Assembly (NCBI GenBank): GCA_020633675.1
Contig: JACKDE010000002.1
Coordinates: 62,001 to 126,000, forward strand
DNA length: 64,000 bases
Reading direction: 5' to 3'
Source: Deferribacteres bacterium
GTDB taxonomy: Bacteria; Zhuqueibacterota; Zhuqueibacteria; Zhuqueibacterales; Geothermadaptataceae
This document shows, in pieces, positions 26,687-34,224 of this stretch. The notes beneath the pieces are model-generated. The model had not been told where the DNA came from. It searched no databases and was given only the letters and a program-made list of their open reading frames with translations. The first letter of the stretch is position 1. Each line of letters opens with the position of its first letter. The position numbers and the translations under genes are program-made.

Positions 26687-27031
26687 TACGATTTCTCATT
26701 TTGAAGATATAACAAGATTTTGACTGGTCTGGTTTAATAGACCAGCCTTGGATTATTTGTCGATCTAAAACAAAATCGGTGTTTCTTTGATAAGTGGAAA
26801 AGCTTTGGTTTAACAGATATTTATGCGTTGATGCAATTCTATTTCATGATAATACATGGATCAGCAGAAAGCAGCCTGGGAGTTAGTTGGCAAGATATAA
26901 TTAAATCGTCACCCTTTGATAAGTACCCCAGTTGTTTGATTGTGGCGAAACTATCGCCATTTACATAACAAAACAAGCAGGAATGTGCGCGTTTCACGCA
27001 GCGCGGCCATCCCCAAAACCACCTTTGCCCA
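26687..27031. other. AT-rich intergenic part of the HNH islet
   Basis: 345 bases with no gene seen. Composition matches the HNH gene rather than the flanks for about the first 250 bases. It carries the palindrome at 26724-26745. No transposase or attachment-site repeat was recognised. Confidence 0.5.
26724..26745. promoter_or_regulatory. Inverted repeat upstream of the HNH gene (operator candidate)
   Basis: Perfect 7-bp arms CTGGTCT (26724-26730) and AGACCAG (26739-26745) with loop GGTTTAAT, 38 bases before the HNH start codon. It could be a regulator-binding site controlling the nuclease, or a terminator-like hairpin. Confidence 0.4.
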
Positions 27032-27448
27032 CTACTTCCCTACCTGCAGTCCGCGTTGCTCGAGTGCTTTGAGAAAGCCGGCTTTGTCGGCAGGTGAGAT
27101 CATGATCTCTTTGTTTTTGTAGCGAATCAGCAAGCGATCCAGCGACAGCGCCGGCGAAGACAGAATGTTGTTGGTTTCGGTGATCGACGAAATGTCGGCA
27201 ATGTTGATGGTCCATTTCATCGGTCCGCATTGCACTTCAAGCTGGTGGCCGTGCACCACATATCGCGTCGTTGCCAACAGCCACAGCGGCAAAAGCGCGC
27301 CGACAGCGAGCAAAAAAACCGCCACGGCAACATTCACAAAGCGCGTGCCTTGCAGCAAAAGCGAAACGGCGGCCAGCACCGAGATGGCCACGGAAATCAG
27401 CAGCACAAGCAGTATCCACGAATCCATTTTCGATTTAAATGTCGTCAT
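27032..27448 (-). CDS. Membrane protein with bacterial PH-like domain (DUF1200/bPH6-type)
   Basis: A 138-residue protein with two membrane spans (SWILLVLLISVAISVLAAVS and VAVAVFLLAVGALLPLWLL), then a small soluble domain. TRYVVHGHQLEVQCGPMKW and LDRLLIRYKNKEIMISPADK match the strand order of bacterial PH-like domains; ADKAGFLKALEQRG is the terminal helix. The function of the family is not known. It is a single gene on the reverse strand next to the HNH islet. Confidence 0.75.
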   Translation of the reverse strand: MTTFKSKMDSWILLVLLISVAISVLAAVSLLLQGTRFVNVAVAVFLLAVGALLPLWLLATTRYVVHGHQLEVQCGPMKWTINIADISSITETNNILSSPALSLDRLLIRYKNKEIMISPADKAGFLKALEQRGLQVGK

Positions 27449-28074
27449 TTGATGTCCTTGAATTTTTTAGCTGACACTTTTCAGGAACAGGGTTTTTCGT
27501 CACGGATGTGCACCGATGCGCACGGCTTCGAGAATATTGGTTCTATGTTTTTTGGTGTAATTACAAGTCATCATCGCAACACTGAATTGATGAACAGTTT
27601 TCTATTGCTCTTTTTCTCTGCGTATTGACGCTCAGCTCATCACGGCGGTGCCTTGGCGAGCGGTCTTGCAGATATGGGTTTTATGCCGCAGTCGAAGTCC
27701 CGCCTTCTTTTTGCCGCAAAAAAGAAGCAAAAAATGCTTCGGCTTTGGAGATTTGGCTACATTTTCAGCCTCGCTTCCGGCCGCATTTTAACTCGCTGCG
27801 CTCAAACAGAAAATGCGTCTTTTCGAAAGCGAAACGAAAATGCTTCACGCCAAATTTCCAGGGCCGAAAAGAGACTGCAAGAGAAAAGTTTTCAAATTGA
27901 AGGTGGAAATTTACCCACACAAATCGACAGTGAACCAGAACATTCTAATAAACAAACCCATCAGGTTTTTAACAAAATCCGTGGAAATCTGTGGCTTAAA
28001 AAAGTGTCCGTTCGTGACTGTTGAAAAAGTGCCCGGAAACACTGGCGAAAATATCTCCATTTGCGCCGAAAAAT
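27449..28074. other. Long intergenic region with alternative hairpins
   Basis: 626 bases between a PH-domain gene and the YheT gene, both on the reverse strand. Overlapping forward frames exist, but they lack ribosome sites and have translations of low complexity (Lys/Arg/Phe-rich), so they are not called. A pair of overlapping hairpins lies at 27704-27740. This may be degraded mobile DNA or a noncoding transcript. Confidence 0.5.
27704..27740. repeat. Two mutually exclusive hairpins
   Basis: CTTCTTTTT (27704-27712) pairs with AAAAAGAAG (27719-27727). GAAGCA (27724-27729), sharing the GAAG, pairs with TGCTTC (27735-27740). The two structures cannot form together. The A/T-rich first hairpin could also terminate transcription in either direction. 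Confidence 0.45.
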
Positions 28075-29076
28075 TCAAGTCAAAACGTGCTTGTTTACCG
28101 GCTGCACAGCATGACTCGCGGCCTGCAGCACCGCATATTCCAGCCATTTTCGGTGGCCGAGCGGGGTTTTGTTATTGGCCACAAAACCGACATGCCCGCC
28201 ACTGCGCGTCAACATGAGCTGCACATTCGGATTGTCCGGCAGGCTGTCGAAGGTCTGCTTCGGAATGAACGGATCGTCATCGCTGGCGATGATGAGCGTG
28301 TCGACCGCAACGCCGGCCAAAAACTGCCTGGCGTTGCAGCGGGCGTAATAATCTTCGGCATCGGCAAAGCCATTTAGCGGTGCGGTGATCTGGTCGTCAA
28401 AATCGTAAAGCGAACTGATAGCATCGAGCTGCAAGCGCGGAAAATCGGCGAAATCCTGCATGCGCTGCCGCATGGCTTTTTTGAGCATGCGCACAAAACG
28501 GATATCGTACCCCAAATTGCCTTTTTGCCGCAGGGCGTGCGCACATAGCGACAAATCGATGGGTGGACTGACCGCGATGCCAGCCTGCAGGTTGTCGGGG
28601 ATCGGCTCGGTTTTTTGGCCGAGCAATTTCAGCAGCATGTTGCCGCTCAGCGACACGCCCACTGTCACCAGCGGCAGATCCGGGTAGAGTGCCGACGCCA
28701 TCATCATCGCGGCGCTGACATCCTCGCTGCGGCCGGAATGGTAAAGATGTTTAGCCAGCCCCTCGCCGATGCCGGCCCCGCGGTGGTTGATGCGGAACAC
28801 GGTCCAGTTTTGCTGCAGAAATAGCGGTACAAGCCGTTTGATGTACGGCGCTTCGGCGTCGCTGCCGAGGCCGTGCATCAGCAGAATGGCCGCTTGAGGT
28901 GGTGCGGCTGGCCGATTTTCCAGCAGCAAAATGGTGTCGCCGTCGTCGAGCAGGATTTGATGCAACTGATCGTGCTGAAAATCAGCGGGACGACCGGTGT
29001 AGTAGCCCACTACCGTTTGCAAATGGCCGCCCGGCGCCCACCAGGCCGGACGAAAAGGCGGGATCGAATCGAGCAT
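28075..29076 (-). CDS. YheT-family alpha/beta hydrolase
   Basis: A 333-residue hydrolase of the YheT/ABHD1-3 group, predicted esterase or lipase. The N-terminal PPFRPAWWAPGGHLQTVVG is the group's hallmark. The oxyanion region is LLMHGLGSDAEAPYIKRL, the nucleophile elbow VGVSLSGNMLLKLLG, and the acid and His lie in IIASDDDPFIP and RSGGHVGFV. The start is placed at MLDSIPPF with GGAAA upstream; an ATG 33 codons earlier would add a non-family extension. The native substrate is unknown. Confidence 0.88.
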   Translation of the reverse strand: MLDSIPPFRPAWWAPGGHLQTVVGYYTGRPADFQHDQLHQILLDDGDTILLLENRPAAPPQAAILLMHGLGSDAEAPYIKRLVPLFLQQNWTVFRINHRGAGIGEGLAKHLYHSGRSEDVSAAMMMASALYPDLPLVTVGVSLSGNMLLKLLGQKTEPIPDNLQAGIAVSPPIDLSLCAHALRQKGNLGYDIRFVRMLKKAMRQRMQDFADFPRLQLDAISSLYDFDDQITAPLNGFADAEDYYARCNARQFLAGVAVDTLIIASDDDPFIPKQTFDSLPDNPNVQLMLTRSGGHVGFVANNKTPLGHRKWLEYAVLQAASHAVQPVNKHVLT

Positions 29077-29112
29077 GAGTTTTCCAATGTTTGAGATTCG
29101 TTCAATACGACT

Positions 29113-29167
29113 ACAAGGCGTAAAGTCACAGAGAATGAATGGCTTCGTGTCTGCGGGCCTTGGTGGT
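29113..29167. repeat. Dispersed imperfect palindrome, family A copy 2
   Basis: ACAAGGCGTAAAGTCACAGAG on the left is roughly complementary to CTTCGTGTCTGCGGGCCTTG on the right. The right arm shares GTGTCT, GCCTT and GTGG in order with the reverse complement of 24655-24712, and the left arm shares AAG-CG--AAGTCAC. Confidence 0.5.
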
Positions 29168-29179
29168 TTTGACAATCGA

Positions 29180-29725
29180 CTAACCGAACACCAGGCGGCA
29201 AATGAACACCGCCGCGAGGATTCCGGCGGTATCGGCGATCAGGCCGGCAGGCACGGCATGCCGGGTTTTTTTGATGCCGACCGCGCCAAAATAGACCGCC
29301 AGCACGTAAAATGTGGTTTCGGTGCTGCCGTAAATCGTCGACGCCAGATAGCCGATGAAACTATCCGCACCGTGGGTGTTGATCAGCTCAGTGACGATGC
29401 CGAGGGTGCCACTGCCGGACAATGGCCGCATGATTGCCGCGGGCAGAATTTCGGCGGGCATGCCGATCAATTCGGTGACAGGCGACAGCGCGGTGACAAA
29501 CAAATTCATCGCGCCGGAAGCACGGAACATGGCGATGGCTGCGAGAATCGCGACCAGGTAGGGAATGATGCGCACCGCCACATCAAAGCCCTCTTTTGCG
29601 CCCTCGACAAACGTTTCGTACACTTTGACTTTTTTGAAATGTGCCAGCAATGGAATGACCACCAGCAACAGCGGAATCGCCCAGTCGGACAGGGTTTTGA
29701 TGCTCTCGCGAAAAATTTCTGACAT
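29180..29725 (-). CDS. spmB: SpmB-like nucleoside-recognition (Gate) membrane protein
   Basis: A 181-residue integral membrane protein with about five spans. The Gate-domain signature is VRIIPYLVAILAAIAMFRAS followed by PAEILPAAIMRPLSGSGTLG and the ASTIYGSTETTFYVLAVYFG segment, as in Bacillus spore maturation protein B. The start at MSEIF has GGAG six bases upstream. It follows spmA on the same strand, but 204 bases of repeat-containing DNA separate them. In sporulating Firmicutes SpmA and SpmB affect spore core dehydration; in FCB bacteria their role is unknown and sporulation is not implied. Confidence 0.88.
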   Translation of the reverse strand: MSEIFRESIKTLSDWAIPLLLVVIPLLAHFKKVKVYETFVEGAKEGFDVAVRIIPYLVAILAAIAMFRASGAMNLFVTALSPVTELIGMPAEILPAAIMRPLSGSGTLGIVTELINTHGADSFIGYLASTIYGSTETTFYVLAVYFGAVGIKKTRHAVPAGLIADTAGILAAVFICRLVFG

Positions 29726-29810
29726 AGTATGCTCCAAAATTAGATTTTCATTTTAGATGTTTGGCAACAACAAGCCGTGTTCAGGAGTTTAGCCGGGAAG
29801 CCAATTTCTT

Positions 29811-29880
29811 CATGTCGAGCGAAGTCGAGACATGGAGTCAACGCTCGAAAAATTCATCCTTCGACTGCGCTCAGGATGAA
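29811..29880. repeat. Tandem pair of palindromic repeats between spmA and spmB
   Basis: The first hairpin has CATGTC (29811-29816) and GACATG (29829-29834). The second has TTCATCCT (29853-29860) and AGGATGAA (29873-29880) around the loop TCGACTGCGCTC. Both loops contain GTCGA/TCGAC with GCGAAG or GCGCTC. This resembles widely dispersed intergenic repeats of bacterial genomes; a related core is at 23814-23827. Confidence 0.6.
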
Positions 29881-29929
29881 GCGTGCTTCTTAATTGAGCA
29901 GCAGTGCACTTCAAGCAAATACTGTTCAA

Positions 29930-30559
29930 CTATGCCGACTCCTGCTCGCTGTTTGCCTGCAGCGCGGGATCGGTCTTTTTAAAGACCGGCAATTTTTGCA
30001 GCAAAAGCGCCACCGATACACCGACCACCGTGGCGGAGGCGGAGGCGAAAATGGTGGTACCGATGATCGCGAACGGATCATTCGAGCCGGCGGATACCCG
30101 CACGCCGATCACCGTCGCCGGAATCAGCGTGATGCTGGCGGTGTTGATGGCCAGAAACAAAACTTGCGAATTCGAAGCGGTGTCATCCGATTTATTCAGC
30201 TTTTGCATCTCTTCCATGGCTTTGATGCCGAATGGCGTTGCGGCGTTGCCGAGGCCGAGCCAGTTGGCCGAAATGTTCAAAATCATTGCGCCGATGGCAG
30301 GGTGATCATGCGGGATTTCTTTGAACAGCCGTTTGGTGATCGGCTTGATGGCGCGTGCGAGAATGTTGATAAGGCCAGCCTCCTGCGCGATGCGCATAAT
30401 TCCCAGCCACAAGGCCATGATGCCGATCAAACCGAGTGAAATGTCCACACCGGTTTTCGCGCCGGCGATGGCAGCGGTGCCGACATCCGGTACCTTGCCG
30501 TTGATCGCGGCGGTGATCAGAGCGATGACAATCAGTCCGAGCCAAACATAATTCAGCAT
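29930..30559 (-). CDS. spmA: SpmA-like nucleoside-recognition (Gate) membrane protein
   Basis: A 209-residue membrane protein. MLNYVWLGLIVIALITAAIN, SLGLIGIMALWLGIMRIAQE, ILNISANWLGLGNAATPFGI and LAINTASITLIPATVIGVR form the spans and conserved Gate motifs of spore maturation protein A. AGGAG lies upstream of the ATG. The spmB gene follows after a repeat-containing gap. SpmA/SpmB are half-length paralogues thought to act as a pair; the transported ligand is unknown. Confidence 0.88.
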   Translation of the reverse strand: MLNYVWLGLIVIALITAAINGKVPDVGTAAIAGAKTGVDISLGLIGIMALWLGIMRIAQEAGLINILARAIKPITKRLFKEIPHDHPAIGAMILNISANWLGLGNAATPFGIKAMEEMQKLNKSDDTASNSQVLFLAINTASITLIPATVIGVRVSAGSNDPFAIIGTTIFASASATVVGVSVALLLQKLPVFKKTDPALQANSEQESA

Positions 30560-30876
30560 AATAGTCTCCTTTTTGGTCGCAAAAAGAGCCGGCCAGGCAG
30601 ATGTATGCAGCCGGCTTGTGATAATTTGTGCATTCGAATTTTCAAAAAACTAATCAAATTTTGTCCCGGAGCAAGCGGAAAAAGGCGAGCACGCGTTGCA
30701 ACACAGCATTTCAGGACTGCCCTGTGGACAATGCGGTGAAACGCTCAAACAATTTTGAAAATCAGTTGTGAATGGCCGGTTTTTTTATCATATTTGCGGT
30801 TGCGCCTGCCTGCTGGTTTTGTGGGCCACGGGCGGCATTTTGATGTTGAACAGGATAGCATTTTTCGGAGGCTTTG
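30560..30876. other. Divergent intergenic region, spmA / queD
   Basis: 317 bases with promoters presumably in both directions. The only clear structure is the GCCGGC hairpin at 30587-30616. No gene was seen. Confidence 0.5.
30587..30616. repeat. GCCGGC hairpin, copy 2
   Basis: AGCCGGC (30587-30593) and GCCGGCT (30610-30616) form a perfect 7-bp stem with a 16-base loop containing TGTATG, like the copy at 8067-8092. It lies 28 bases upstream of the spmA start on the other strand. Confidence 0.5.
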
Positions 30877-31224
30877 TTGAAACTCGGCTATATTGAATAT
30901 ATGGACTGTGCACATTTTTTGCCTGACCATAAAAAATGCGGTCGCCCGCACGGCCACACGTATAAAATTGAAATGATCATCGAAGGCGAAATGCAAAATG
31001 GCATGATCATGGATTTTGGCGATATGAAGGATAAGATCAATGCAGTGCTGGCGGAATACGATCACCAGTCGCTCAACGATTTTCTCGAATACCCATCGGT
31101 TGAAAATATCGCGCAGATGCTGCAGCAGCGGTTTCGGGAGACGTTTTCATATCCGTTTACGTTGCGGATTTGGGAGGGCGAAGGCAAATGGTGCGAAGTG
31201 GATGAGCCCGGACGAATGGGCTAA
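30877..31224 (+). CDS. queD: 6-carboxytetrahydropterin synthase, QueD/PTPS family
   Basis: A 115-residue zinc enzyme that would convert dihydroneopterin triphosphate to 6-carboxytetrahydropterin in queuosine/7-deazapurine synthesis. The first zinc His is in DCAHFLPDH, and the catalytic Cys plus two zinc His are in CGRPHGHTYKIE. DHQSLND and PSVENIA (pterin-contact region) complete the motifs. A TTG start is chosen because CGGAGG lies five bases before it; a TTG one codon earlier would be too close. Other que genes are not in the window, so a PTPS-like role in another pterin pathway is possible. Confidence 0.88.
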   Translation: MKLGYIEYMDCAHFLPDHKKCGRPHGHTYKIEMIIEGEMQNGMIMDFGDMKDKINAVLAEYDHQSLNDFLEYPSVENIAQMLQQRFRETFSYPFTLRIWEGEGKWCEVDEPGRMG

Positions 31225-31269
31225 AGTCGTACTGACAATGTGCGCACATTCAGCACGAAGGAGATTGAT

Positions 31270-32613
31270 ATGGAGCAGGATGGTACGCACAAAAAAAACA
31301 AAACGGTGTTGAAAAATGGCCGCATCGTCACTATGAATCCGGCAGGCGATGTGGTGCAGGCAGATCTGTTCATTCACTCTGGCAAAATTGCCAAAATCGG
31401 CAAGATCAGCGAAACAGATGCCGATGTTATCGATTGCTCGGGCCTGTTGATTTTACCTGGTTTCGTGCAAATGCACGTGCATTTGTGTCAAACGCTATTT
31501 CGCGGCCGGGCAGATGATTTGGAGTTGCTGGATTGGCTGCAAAAACGTGTTTGGCCATATGAAGCCGCACTCGACGCCGAAGCCATGCGCGCATCAGCGA
31601 GGCTGGGAATCGCTGAATTGATCAAGGGCGGCACAACCTGTATTCTCGACATGGGCAGTGTGCGGCATTACGATGTGGTATTCGATGAGCTGGCCCAAAG
31701 CGGCCTGCGAGCGTTTGGCGGCAAGTGCATGATGGATCATCCGGAGACCGTGCCGGATACGTTGCGTGAAAATTGTGACGAAAGTCTGGCAGAGTCCGAG
31801 TGGCTGGGGCAAACCTGGGATGGCTACGATCACCAACGCTTGCGCTACGCCGTGACGCCGAGATTTGCCATTTCATGCACGGACGAGTTGCTGATCGATT
31901 CATCCAAACTCGCCCGGGATCATGGCTATTTGCTGCATACTCATTCTTCCGAAAACCGTGATGAGATGAGCCTGATTGCGCGCCGGGCAGGTTGCGGCAA
32001 TGTCGAGTTTCTGCACCGCCTGGGTCTCACCGGCCCGGATGTGATATTGGCGCACTGCATTTGGCTCAACAGCGCGGAAAAGCGCTTGATGGAAGAAACC
32101 CATACCGGCGAAGCGCACTGTCCCTCCAGCAATTTGAAGCTGGCATCCGGCATCGCGCCCGTTTATGATTATTTGCAGCACGGCGTTCGGGTGGGCTTGG
32201 GGGCGGATGGTGCGCCTTGCAACAACAATTTGGATATGTTTGTGGAAATGCGCCTCGCTGCCTTGCTGCAAAAGGCGCGGTTCGGAGCAAGCGCACTAAA
32301 AGCGAAAGATGTTTTGCGTATGGCCACTCATGGCGGCGCGGAAGCCCTGAATCTCGGCGACCATATTGGCTCGCTTGAAGTTGGGAAAAAAGCGGACATT
32401 ATCGGAATTCTGGATGAGACTGTTTCGACTGTGCCGATGAATGACCCCTATAGCCAGTTGGTGTATGCCAGCTCCAGTAGAGATGTGATGTTCAATATGG
32501 TCGATGGCCGGTTGCTGATGAGGAACCGTGATTTGCTCAGCGTCGATGAGCAACAAACCATCGCCCTCGCCAAATCAGAAATAAAGCGTGTGCTCGATCG
32601 CATGCAGGCATGA
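31270..32613 (+). CDS. Amidohydrolase, MTA/SAH deaminase or atrazine-chlorohydrolase-like (TRZ/ATZ)
   Basis: A 447-residue metal-dependent hydrolase that probably deaminates an adenosine- or guanine-like compound. The metal-binding HxH is in GFVQMHVHLCQ, with further ligands in LLHTHSSE and ILAHC and the catalytic Asp in GLGADGAPCNNN. HCPSSNLKLASGIAP is typical of the MtaD/SsnA/TRZ group. The start at MEQDGTH follows AAGGAG; it begins 45 bases after queD and likely shares its transcript. Candidates are 5-methylthioadenosine/S-adenosylhomocysteine deaminase or a pterin/guanine-related deaminase. Confidence 0.87.
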   Translation: MEQDGTHKKNKTVLKNGRIVTMNPAGDVVQADLFIHSGKIAKIGKISETDADVIDCSGLLILPGFVQMHVHLCQTLFRGRADDLELLDWLQKRVWPYEAALDAEAMRASARLGIAELIKGGTTCILDMGSVRHYDVVFDELAQSGLRAFGGKCMMDHPETVPDTLRENCDESLAESEWLGQTWDGYDHQRLRYAVTPRFAISCTDELLIDSSKLARDHGYLLHTHSSENRDEMSLIARRAGCGNVEFLHRLGLTGPDVILAHCIWLNSAEKRLMEETHTGEAHCPSSNLKLASGIAPVYDYLQHGVRVGLGADGAPCNNNLDMFVEMRLAALLQKARFGASALKAKDVLRMATHGGAEALNLGDHIGSLEVGKKADIIGILDETVSTVPMNDPYSQLVYASSSRDVMFNMVDGRLLMRNRDLLSVDEQQTIALAKSEIKRVLDRMQA

Positions 32614-33001
32614 TGATTTTTGTTAGGAGCCTATTCGAAAACCTGCGATGTCATTCCGGATGATTCTTTTTTGCAAAACGGGAAATCCTTTATTTTATCA
32701 GATGCTTGCAACAAATGCAAAATAGATCCTTCCGAGATTGTCGAAAAACCCACTTTTGTGCCATTCAGGACGGAATCTATTTTGCATTCAGGTAGAAACT
32801 ACGCTCAGAATCCAGACAACAAATCAAATTAGATGCTCCCGGCATGACAGTTTTGGGCTTTTTCGACAGCTCATCCAGGATGACAAATGCCAGGTTTTTG
32901 AATAGACTTTAATTATCTGCTTTGCCGGCAAAAAGTCGAATATTTTCAGGACAACCGCCGAAAAGCTCGGGATACCCCGTCATTTTTAAAATTGGAATAA
33001 C
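32614..33001. other. Intergenic region occupied mostly by a MITE-like element
   Basis: 388 bases between two forward genes. 32631-32905 is an inverted-repeat element and the remaining 96 bases before the YjjX-like gene hold nothing recognisable. Confidence 0.6.
32631..32905. mobile_element. MITE-like element with terminal inverted repeats
   Basis: The ends CTATTCGAAAACCTG (32631-32645) and CAGGTTTTTGAATAG (32891-32905) are inverted with 14 of 15 matches. The similarity continues inward through TGTCATTCCGGATGA and TCATCCAGGATGACA. Two inner inverted pairs nest inside: TGCAAAATAGAT with ATCTATTTTGCA, and TGTCGAAAAA with TTTTTCGACA. The 275 bases encode no protein. The arrangement fits a nonautonomous miniature transposable element that folds almost end to end; no transposase in the window matches it. 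Confidence 0.65.
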
Positions 33002-33604
33002 GTGCAAAACCGTTCGAATAATGGCGTGTTCACAGTAGCGATCGGCTCGTTGCGTCAACCTAAAATTGAAGCTGTGAAGGCAGCGATGGCGCAGATTGCA
33101 CCGACTCTCGGCTGCATGCCTGAGCAGATCGACTATCAGCCACACAGCGTTGAAAGCGATATCGCGGATACGCCGCTGAGCATTGCTGAAATGATGCAAG
33201 GAGCAAGCAATCGGGCCCACAAGCTGGCGGCGAGATACCGCGCAAGCGATCAGGCAGCAGATTATTATATCGGCATGGAAGGCGGCATTTTTGAAATGCC
33301 GGTTGCTGATGGTCAGCATGCCTGGTATCTGCAATCGTGGGTTTATGCTTTTGATGGAGAAACGGGATGCTACGGCAGCTCGCCGGCCGTGCAGTTCCCG
33401 GTAGCCATCGCCAGAGAGTTTGGCCAGGTCAATTTTGAGCTTGCCGAAGTTATCGCGCGTTTTGGGCAGCAGCACAATAGCCGCAACCAGGGCGGCGCCT
33501 TTTCTCTGCTGACGAAAGATATGCTGACCCGGCAGGCCATTTTTGAAAGCGCGGTGTTGGCAGCTATGGCGCCATTTTATCATCCCGAGTTGTACGGCGA
33601 ATGA
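33002..33604 (+). CDS. Non-canonical purine NTP phosphatase, YjjX/DUF84 family
   Basis: A 200-residue house-cleaning enzyme predicted to hydrolyse inosine/xanthosine triphosphate. The N-terminal VAIGSLRQPKIEAVKAAM is the family's phosphate-binding opening. DIADTPLSIAEMMQGASNRA and YYIGMEGGIFEMP match the central conserved blocks, and NQGGAFSLLTKDMLTRQAIF is a highly characteristic C-terminal motif. The GTG start has a weak GGA upstream. Its stop overlaps the ATG of the methyltransferase (ATGA), giving a coupled pair. Confidence 0.88.
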   Translation: MQNRSNNGVFTVAIGSLRQPKIEAVKAAMAQIAPTLGCMPEQIDYQPHSVESDIADTPLSIAEMMQGASNRAHKLAARYRASDQAADYYIGMEGGIFEMPVADGQHAWYLQSWVYAFDGETGCYGSSPAVQFPVAIAREFGQVNFELAEVIARFGQQHNSRNQGGAFSLLTKDMLTRQAIFESAVLAAMAPFYHPELYGE

Positions 33605-34182
33605 AAATTTGGGAGGCCAAAGCTGGCATATATGATGCCCTGCGCGGCTTGCCGCTGGTCAAGCAAATTTATCAAGCGGAGCTGAGCAATCTTCGAGCAT
33701 TGTGGCCGGGTGAGCAGAGCATTTTGCAGCTCGACCTCGGCGTCGGGACCGGCTTGACCTTGCTGGCGCTGCCAATGGCGCGGTTTTGTGTTGCTGCAGA
33801 CCATTCCAAAAAAATGCTGACACTGCTGCCGGCGCACAAAAATAGATTGCCGATCCAGCTTGATGTTGAAAAGCTGTTGCCGTTCCAGTCGAGCGCGTTC
33901 GATTTGGTGACAGCAATCGGATTGACCGAATATCTCAAAGACATACATCTGTTTTTCGCTGAAGTGTTTCGCGTTGCGAAGCCGGGTGCCCATTTCATTG
34001 TCACCAACACCCCGCCCGCGATGTTGGCGCGCCTGAGGCTTTTCACGGGTTCGCCTGCCAGGCTGCGTGCCGCGGATGAGGTGCGAAATGCGCTTCAGCG
34101 TGCCGGCTGGTTGATCTGCGATTATAAAAAGAGTCTGATCCAGGAACAGTGGCTGTGCCGGAAGGCAGCAGATCATTTATAG
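33601..34182 (+). CDS. Class I SAM-dependent methyltransferase
   Basis: A 193-residue Rossmann-fold methyltransferase. The SAM-binding motif I reads LQLDLGVGTGLTLLAL, the acidic motif II is in FCVAADHSKKM, and post-I/motif III regions are VEKLLPFQSSAFDLVTAIGL and FRVAKPGAHFIV. It overlaps the NTPase gene by four bases. The substrate is unknown; the small size and generic motifs fit UbiE/Methyltransf_11-type enzymes. Confidence 0.82.
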   Translation: MKIWEAKAGIYDALRGLPLVKQIYQAELSNLRALWPGEQSILQLDLGVGTGLTLLALPMARFCVAADHSKKMLTLLPAHKNRLPIQLDVEKLLPFQSSAFDLVTAIGLTEYLKDIHLFFAEVFRVAKPGAHFIVTNTPPAMLARLRLFTGSPARLRAADEVRNALQRAGWLICDYKKSLIQEQWLCRKAADHL

Positions 34183-34224
34183 TTTTTTCTTCCATTCACA
34201 TTGTAAAATCAAAGGCTGATCGCC

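Noticed and set aside
27625..28217. Overlapping forward frames of up to 134 residues in the long intergenic region
   Set aside because: Low-complexity, basic translations without a ribosome site; the longest overlaps the YheT gene end.
32620..32832. 70-residue frame inside the MITE-like element
   Set aside because: It lies within inverted repeats and its sequence follows the repeat structure rather than a protein pattern.
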